A stretch of 7,250 bases of DNA, from assembly GCA_003694325.1 (NCBI GenBank), contig RFKJ01000223.1, positions 1 to 7,250 of the forward strand, in the 5' to 3' direction. The DNA is from Deltaproteobacteria bacterium (lineage in GTDB: Bacteria; Myxococcota_A; UBA796; UBA2385). The stretch's first letter is position 1; each line of letters starts with the position of its first letter. The translations under genes were made by a program, and so were the position numbers. Below the pieces are notes generated by a model. That model ran no database searches. It saw nothing but the letters and a program-made list of their open reading frames with translations, and had not been told where the DNA came from. Shown piece by piece: positions 4,194 through 7,250 of the stretch.

Positions 4194-6689
4194 CTACTCC
4201 TGCGCCTGCGCGGCGGCGGCCCGGGCGCGCTCGCGGTCCCGCTTGCGCAGAGCCTTGAGCACCCGCTCGGGGGTGAACGGTGGATGGGTCAACCAGATGC
4301 CGCAGGCGTCGTAGATGGCGTTGGCGATGGCCGGCACCGTCGAGAGCTGCGGGCCCTCACCGCACTCCTTGGCGCCGTAGGGGCCCTCCGGGTCGTGGCT
4401 CTCGACCAGGATGGCGTGGATCTCGGGCGTGTCGTAGATGGTCGGGACGCGGTACTCGAGCATGCTGGGCGTGCGCATGACGCCGTCCTTGTAGACCTGC
4501 TCTTCGAGCATGGCCTCGCCGACCCCCATGTAGACGCAGCCCTCGATCTGTCCCTCGGCGATCTCCCGGTGCAGGGTGCGGCCGAGGTCGTGGGCGGCCC
4601 ACACCCGGTCGACGGTCACGATGCCGGTCTCCTCGTCGACCGTCACCTCGGCCACCTGGGCGGTGAACGAGTAGGCCGGCGAGGGTCCCACGCTCTGCCG
4701 GCGGAACCGGCTGCCGATCTTCGGCGGGCGGTAGGAGCCCGTGGCCCCCAGCGTGCCGTAGGTGCTCTCCGCCAGCTCGACGACGTCGGTCCACGACAGG
4801 CCGCGCTCGCCGGCTTCGTAGCGCCCGTCGTGGCAGGTGATGGCGTCGGGGGCCACGCCCAGCTTGTCGGCCGCGGCGGCGACCAGCAGCTTGCGGAGCT
4901 TGTCGGCGGCGTGCAGGGCGGCGTTGCCCGCCATGAACGTGACCCGCGATGAGTAGGATCCCAGGTCCACCGGGCAGAGATCGCTGTCGGCTTCGACGAC
5001 CGTACACTGTTCGGGTCGGATCCCCAGGCGCTCGGCGACGATGGCCGCCACCATGTGGTTGCTGCCCTGTCCGCAGTCGGCGGTGCCGGTGAAGATGGTC
5101 ACCCGCCCGGAGCGGTCGATCTTGACCTGGACGCCGCTGTGGGGGGTGTTGGTCTGGTAGACGGGGTGCAGCGCCCCGCACATGTAGGCGCTGGCGGCGA
5201 TGCCCACCCCGCGGCCCTTTCCGAGCCGACCTCGCTTGCGGTCGTAGCCGCTGTGGGCGCGCACCTGCTCCATGCACTCGGCCAGGCCCATGCTGGTGAT
5301 CCGGAGCCCGTTGACGGTGATCGAGTCGGGTCCGAACATGTTGTGGAGCCGCACGTCGGCGGGCTCCAGGCCGAGCTGGCGCGCCATCCGGTCGAGGTGG
5401 ACCTCCAGGGCGAACCGGGGCTGGATCGCGCCGTGTCCCCGCTTGGGGCCGGCCGGGGGCTTGTTCGTGTACAGCCGCCAGGACGTGAACCGGTAGTGTT
5501 CGAGCTTGTACGGCAACGGCATGAACACGCCGAGGTAGTAGGACGTGACCACGCCGTAGGAGCTGTAGGCTCCGCCGTCGGCCCAGGCCTTGAAGTCGAT
5601 GGCCGTGATCGTGCCGTCCTTCTTCATGCCCATCTTCAGCCACATCCGGGTCCGGTGGCGGCCCCGGTGGGCGTAGAAGACCTCCTCCCGCTCCATCGCC
5701 ATCTTCACCGGGCGGCCGAGCTTGCGGGCAAAATATGCCGCCAGGATGTCGGAGCAGAAGGTGTCGCACTTGCCGCCGTAGCCCGCGCCGACGTCGGGCT
5801 TGATCAGCCGGATGTCGGCGGTGTCCATCCCCAGGACCCGGGCGAGGGTCCGGTGCATGTAGTGGGGGTTCTGGGTGCTGCTCCACACCTGCAGCCGCCC
5901 CCCGTCCAGCGGGGTGGCCACCGCGCAGTGGGCTTCGAGGGGGACGTGGGTGCTCGCCGGGTACTCGTAGACGTCCTCGAAGACCAGGTCGCTGTCCTCG
6001 AAGGCCTTGTCCACGTCGCCGTAGGTCTGGTGTACCCGCCGGAGCACGTTGGACTTCTTGCGCTTCCAGTCGTGGATGATCGGCTTGTCGTCCGACAGGG
6101 CGTCGTCGATGGACAGCACCGGGTCGAGCAGCTCGTAGACCACCTTGATGCGGCGGCAGGCCTCCCAGGCGATCTCCTCGCTCACCGCGCACACCGCCGC
6201 CACCGGCTCGCCGACGTAGCGGACCTTTTCGATGGCCAGGGCGGTCTCGTCCTGGGCCACGGGGATGGCGCCGTGGCGGACCGGGAGGTCGGGGCCCACG
6301 GCCACGTCGAGCACGCCGCGCATCGCCAGGGCCTCGGACACGTCCAGCGAGGCGATGCGGGCGTGGGGGTGGGGGCTGCGCAGCAGCTTGACGAAGGCCA
6401 TGCGCGGCAGCCGGATGTCGTCGGCGAAGATCGCCCGGCCGGTGATCTTGGCGAGGCCATCGACCTTGCCGGTCCCGCTCTCGCCGATGACCCGCCCCTC
6501 GGCCGGGGCGCCCGAGAGGGTGTCCTCGGGTCCCATGTAGGTGCTGGGGTCGGTGACGTCGCGGGCGGTCCGCTCCAGCCCCTGCTCCTGTTCTCGGGCA
6601 GCCCGCGCCGCCCGCGCGGCGAGGCGCGCGGCGATGCGGGGGTCCAGCTCGCGATCCCGGCGCCGCCCCTTGGTGTTGTCGTCGTTCAC
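4194..6689 (-). CDS. hcrA: Molybdopterin alpha subunit of a 4-hydroxybenzoyl-CoA reductase-type enzyme
   Basis: An 831-residue Mo-binding catalytic subunit of the xanthine dehydrogenase family. The hammerhead domain spans roughly 70-190, followed by the Mo-cofactor domains. Motifs: GAGYGGK (301-307), KRGHGAIQPRF (416-426), CGQGSN (539-544) and GSYSSRVTFM (577-586), the last being HcrA-like. The invariant catalytic Glu is Glu775 in GPYGAKECGEG. HcrA of Thauera is about 769 residues; the extra length here is mostly an Arg/Ala/Glu-rich N-terminal extension (about 1-65), and the C-terminus (814-831) is similar in composition. The start chosen is GTG 6689, which overlaps the gamma stop (GTGA) and has AGGAG 7 bases upstream; Met52 has no Shine-Dalgarno. 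The open frame runs further to 7073 but only as a shadow of the gamma subunit. GGK at 305-307 differs from the GAR I recall in HcrA, so the substrate may be a relative of 4-hydroxybenzoyl-CoA. Confidence 0.92.
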   Translation of the reverse strand: MNDDNTKGRRRDRELDPRIAARLAARAARAAREQEQGLERTARDVTDPSTYMGPEDTLSGAPAEGRVIGESGTGKVDGLAKITGRAIFADDIRLPRMAFVKLLRSPHPHARIASLDVSEALAMRGVLDVAVGPDLPVRHGAIPVAQDETALAIEKVRYVGEPVAAVCAVSEEIAWEACRRIKVVYELLDPVLSIDDALSDDKPIIHDWKRKKSNVLRRVHQTYGDVDKAFEDSDLVFEDVYEYPASTHVPLEAHCAVATPLDGGRLQVWSSTQNPHYMHRTLARVLGMDTADIRLIKPDVGAGYGGKCDTFCSDILAAYFARKLGRPVKMAMEREEVFYAHRGRHRTRMWLKMGMKKDGTITAIDFKAWADGGAYSSYGVVTSYYLGVFMPLPYKLEHYRFTSWRLYTNKPPAGPKRGHGAIQPRFALEVHLDRMARQLGLEPADVRLHNMFGPDSITVNGLRITSMGLAECMEQVRAHSGYDRKRGRLGKGRGVGIAASAYMCGALHPVYQTNTPHSGVQVKIDRSGRVTIFTGTADCGQGSNHMVAAIVAERLGIRPEQCTVVEADSDLCPVDLGSYSSRVTFMAGNAALHAADKLRKLLVAAAADKLGVAPDAITCHDGRYEAGERGLSWTDVVELAESTYGTLGATGSYRPPKIGSRFRRQSVGPSPAYSFTAQVAEVTVDEETGIVTVDRVWAAHDLGRTLHREIAEGQIEGCVYMGVGEAMLEEQVYKDGVMRTPSMLEYRVPTIYDTPEIHAILVESHDPEGPYGAKECGEGPQLSTVPAIANAIYDACGIWLTHPPFTPERVLKALRKRDRERARAAAAQAQE
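4197..4201 (-). promoter_or_regulatory. Ribosome binding site AGGAG of the FAD subunit
   Basis: On the minus strand AGGAG ends 6 bases before the GTG at 4190 and sits within the last codons of the Mo subunit, just ahead of its TAG. It supports the GTG start, for which no nearby ATG exists, and suggests translational coupling of the two subunits. Confidence 0.75.
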
Positions 6690-7198
6690 CCGATCTCTCC
6701 TGCAGCCTTGCCGGACTGGGAGTCCCCGCTGCGCAGCGCGTCGTGGGCGGCGGCGAGGATCTTGGTGTAGCCGGTACACCGGCAGATGTTGGCCCCGAGG
6801 GCCTCTCGGAGCATGTCGTCGTCGATGGGGGTGTCGCCGGCGTCGTCGATGAGGGCCGTCAGGGTCATGACGATGCCGGGGGTGCAGTAGCCGCACTGGG
6901 CGCCGACGTGGCGATGGAGCGCCTCCTGCACCGGGTGGAGCAGGGTGCCGTCGGCGACGCCCTCGATGGTCCGGACCTCGCGATCCATGGCCTCGGCGGC
7001 CAGGGTGATGCAGGACAGGCGGGGCTGGCCGTCGAGGTGCACGGTGCAGGCGCCGCAGTCCCCGACGTCGCACCCGTGCTTGCTGCCGGTCAGGCCCAGG
7101 TCCTCCCGGAGGAAATCCAGCAGGCTGCGGTTGGCGGGGATGAGCTTGCGGACGGGCTCCCCGTTGACCGTGGTGGTCAGGACGAGGTCGCGGGGCAT
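6686..7198 (-). CDS. hcrC: [2Fe-2S] gamma subunit of a 4-hydroxybenzoyl-CoA reductase-type enzyme
   Basis: A 170-residue iron-sulfur subunit that passes electrons between the flavin subunit and the Mo centre. The N-terminal plant-ferredoxin-type domain carries its cluster on Cys43, Cys48, Cys51 and Cys63 (KHGCDVGDCGACTVHLDG and RLSC). The C-terminal four-helix domain holds the second cluster on Cys102, Cys105, Cys139 and Cys141 (GAQCGYCTPG and NICRCTGY). The length fits HcrC (about 160) and other XDH-family small subunits. ATG 7198 has GGAG 6 bases upstream; the frame stays open to the window edge, giving 17 more Pro/Gly-rich codons, but the ribosome site and family length favour the ATG. The stop overlaps the start of the Mo subunit. 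Subunit type is certain; the hcrC name depends on the partner subunits. Confidence 0.93.
   Translation of the reverse strand: MPRDLVLTTTVNGEPVRKLIPANRSLLDFLREDLGLTGSKHGCDVGDCGACTVHLDGQPRLSCITLAAEAMDREVRTIEGVADGTLLHPVQEALHRHVGAQCGYCTPGIVMTLTALIDDAGDTPIDDDMLREALGANICRCTGYTKILAAAHDALRSGDSQSGKAAGEIG
6697..6701 (-). promoter_or_regulatory. Ribosome binding site AGGAG of the Mo subunit
   Basis: On the minus strand AGGAG is followed by 7 bases and then GTG at 6689. It lies inside the final codons of the gamma subunit and decides the start of the Mo subunit, excluding both the far-upstream shadow start and the later in-frame ATG at residue 52. Confidence 0.8.
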
Positions 7199-7204
7199 CG
7201 TGGA

Positions 7205-7208
7205 CTCC
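7205..7208 (-). promoter_or_regulatory. Ribosome binding site GGAG of the gamma subunit
   Basis: On the minus strand GGAG lies 6 bases before the ATG at 7198. It supports this start over any upstream in-frame codon, because the open frame continues to the window edge. Confidence 0.65.
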
Positions 7209-7244
7209 GGGCTGGGACCTGGCGGGGGGGGGCCTGGCGGGGGG
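7209..7244 (+). repeat. G-rich tandem repeat with G-quadruplex pattern upstream of the Mo-enzyme operon
   Basis: The plus strand contains CCTGGC followed by nine Gs (7218-7232), then CCTGGC followed by six Gs (7233-7244), an imperfect tandem repeat. With GGG at 7209-7211 and 7214-7216 it satisfies the pattern of four G-runs separated by loops of 2, 7 and 6 bases, a classical quadruplex-capable motif. It lies 11-46 bases upstream of the gamma-subunit start, on the strand complementary to the coding strand, so the transcript would be C-rich there. It is either leader/promoter sequence or the end of an upstream gene. The G9 run is also a place where slippage or sequencing error is likely. Confidence 0.6.
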
Positions 7245-7250
7245 CCCTGC

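Noticed and set aside
3267..4952. Plus-strand open frame of 561 codons across the FAD and Mo subunit genes
   Set aside because: It crosses two well-supported minus-strand genes and has low-complexity composition without recognisable domains.
5725..5745. AT-rich patch CAAAATATGCC inside the Mo subunit, looking like a promoter element or transfer scar
   Set aside because: It simply encodes Ala-Tyr-Phe-Ala in the conserved reading frame with less-used codons; no partner -35 element or boundary is visible.
5055..6770. Long plus-strand open frame (571 codons) opposite the Mo subunit
   Set aside because: It is an antisense shadow: very Val/Gly/Ala/His-rich, no family motif, and its opposite strand encodes unmistakable Mo-enzyme motifs. 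Long shadow frames are expected in DNA this rich in G+C.
6690..7073. Upstream continuation of the Mo-subunit frame (to 7073)
   Set aside because: The 128 extra codons are a His/Arg/Pro-rich shadow of the [2Fe-2S] subunit; GTG 6689 has a strong ribosome site and the usual overlap.
7199..7250. In-frame Pro/Gly-rich N-terminal extension of the [2Fe-2S] subunit
   Set aside because: The frame is open, but GGAG before ATG 7198 and the normal family length argue that translation begins at 7198; the extension comes from G-run repeats.

Overview
This 7.25 kb stretch of very G+C-rich bacterial DNA holds seven complete protein genes plus the tail of an eighth, packed tightly on both strands. No RNA gene, mobile element, integrase, tRNA or CRISPR array is visible. 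The secreted cytochrome/PA14 lipoproteins with Asp/Gly/Thr-rich linkers after the lipid-modified Cys, together with a DUF1501-like tail, suggest a Myxococcota/deltaproteobacterial-type organism. That is an inference from gene style, not a phylogenetic placement.

Bases 1-1115 (+ strand) are the end of an operon for exported proteins. It comprises the C-terminus of a probable DUF1501 protein, a single-haem c-type cytochrome lipoprotein, and a PA14/fibro-slime-like lipoprotein. All three genes overlap by 4 bases at their stop/start junctions, so they are probably translationally coupled. This block meets a minus-strand gene tail to tail, with only 8 bases between the stop codons.

Bases 1124-7198 (- strand) read leftward from the right edge. 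First come three subunits of a molybdenum-containing hydroxylase-family enzyme of 4-hydroxybenzoyl-CoA reductase type: the [2Fe-2S] subunit (7198-6686), the molybdopterin subunit (6689-4194) and the FAD subunit (4190-3252). The FAD subunit carries the four-cysteine insert that in 4-hydroxybenzoyl-CoA reductase binds an extra [4Fe-4S] cluster, with identical spacing and even identical residue numbers. A lysophospholipid/lipid A-type acyltransferase (3249-2215) starts 2 bases after the FAD subunit ends, so it looks like the fourth gene of the operon. After a 113-base gap follows an exported transglutaminase-like protein (2101-1124).

Functionally, electrons would pass between a low-potential donor, the [4Fe-4S] and FAD centres of the beta subunit, the two [2Fe-2S] centres of the gamma subunit and the Mo site of the alpha subunit. 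That arrangement suits reductive dehydroxylation of an aromatic CoA thioester. The exact substrate is not settled, and no benzoyl-CoA pathway gene or molybdenum-cofactor insertion gene lies in the window. The most unusual points are the tight coupling of this redox enzyme to a membrane-lipid-type acyltransferase, the loss of the acidic residue in that acyltransferase's catalytic HX4(D/E) motif, the Arg/Ala-rich extensions on both ends of the Mo subunit, and a G-rich, quadruplex-capable tandem repeat just ahead of the operon's first gene.
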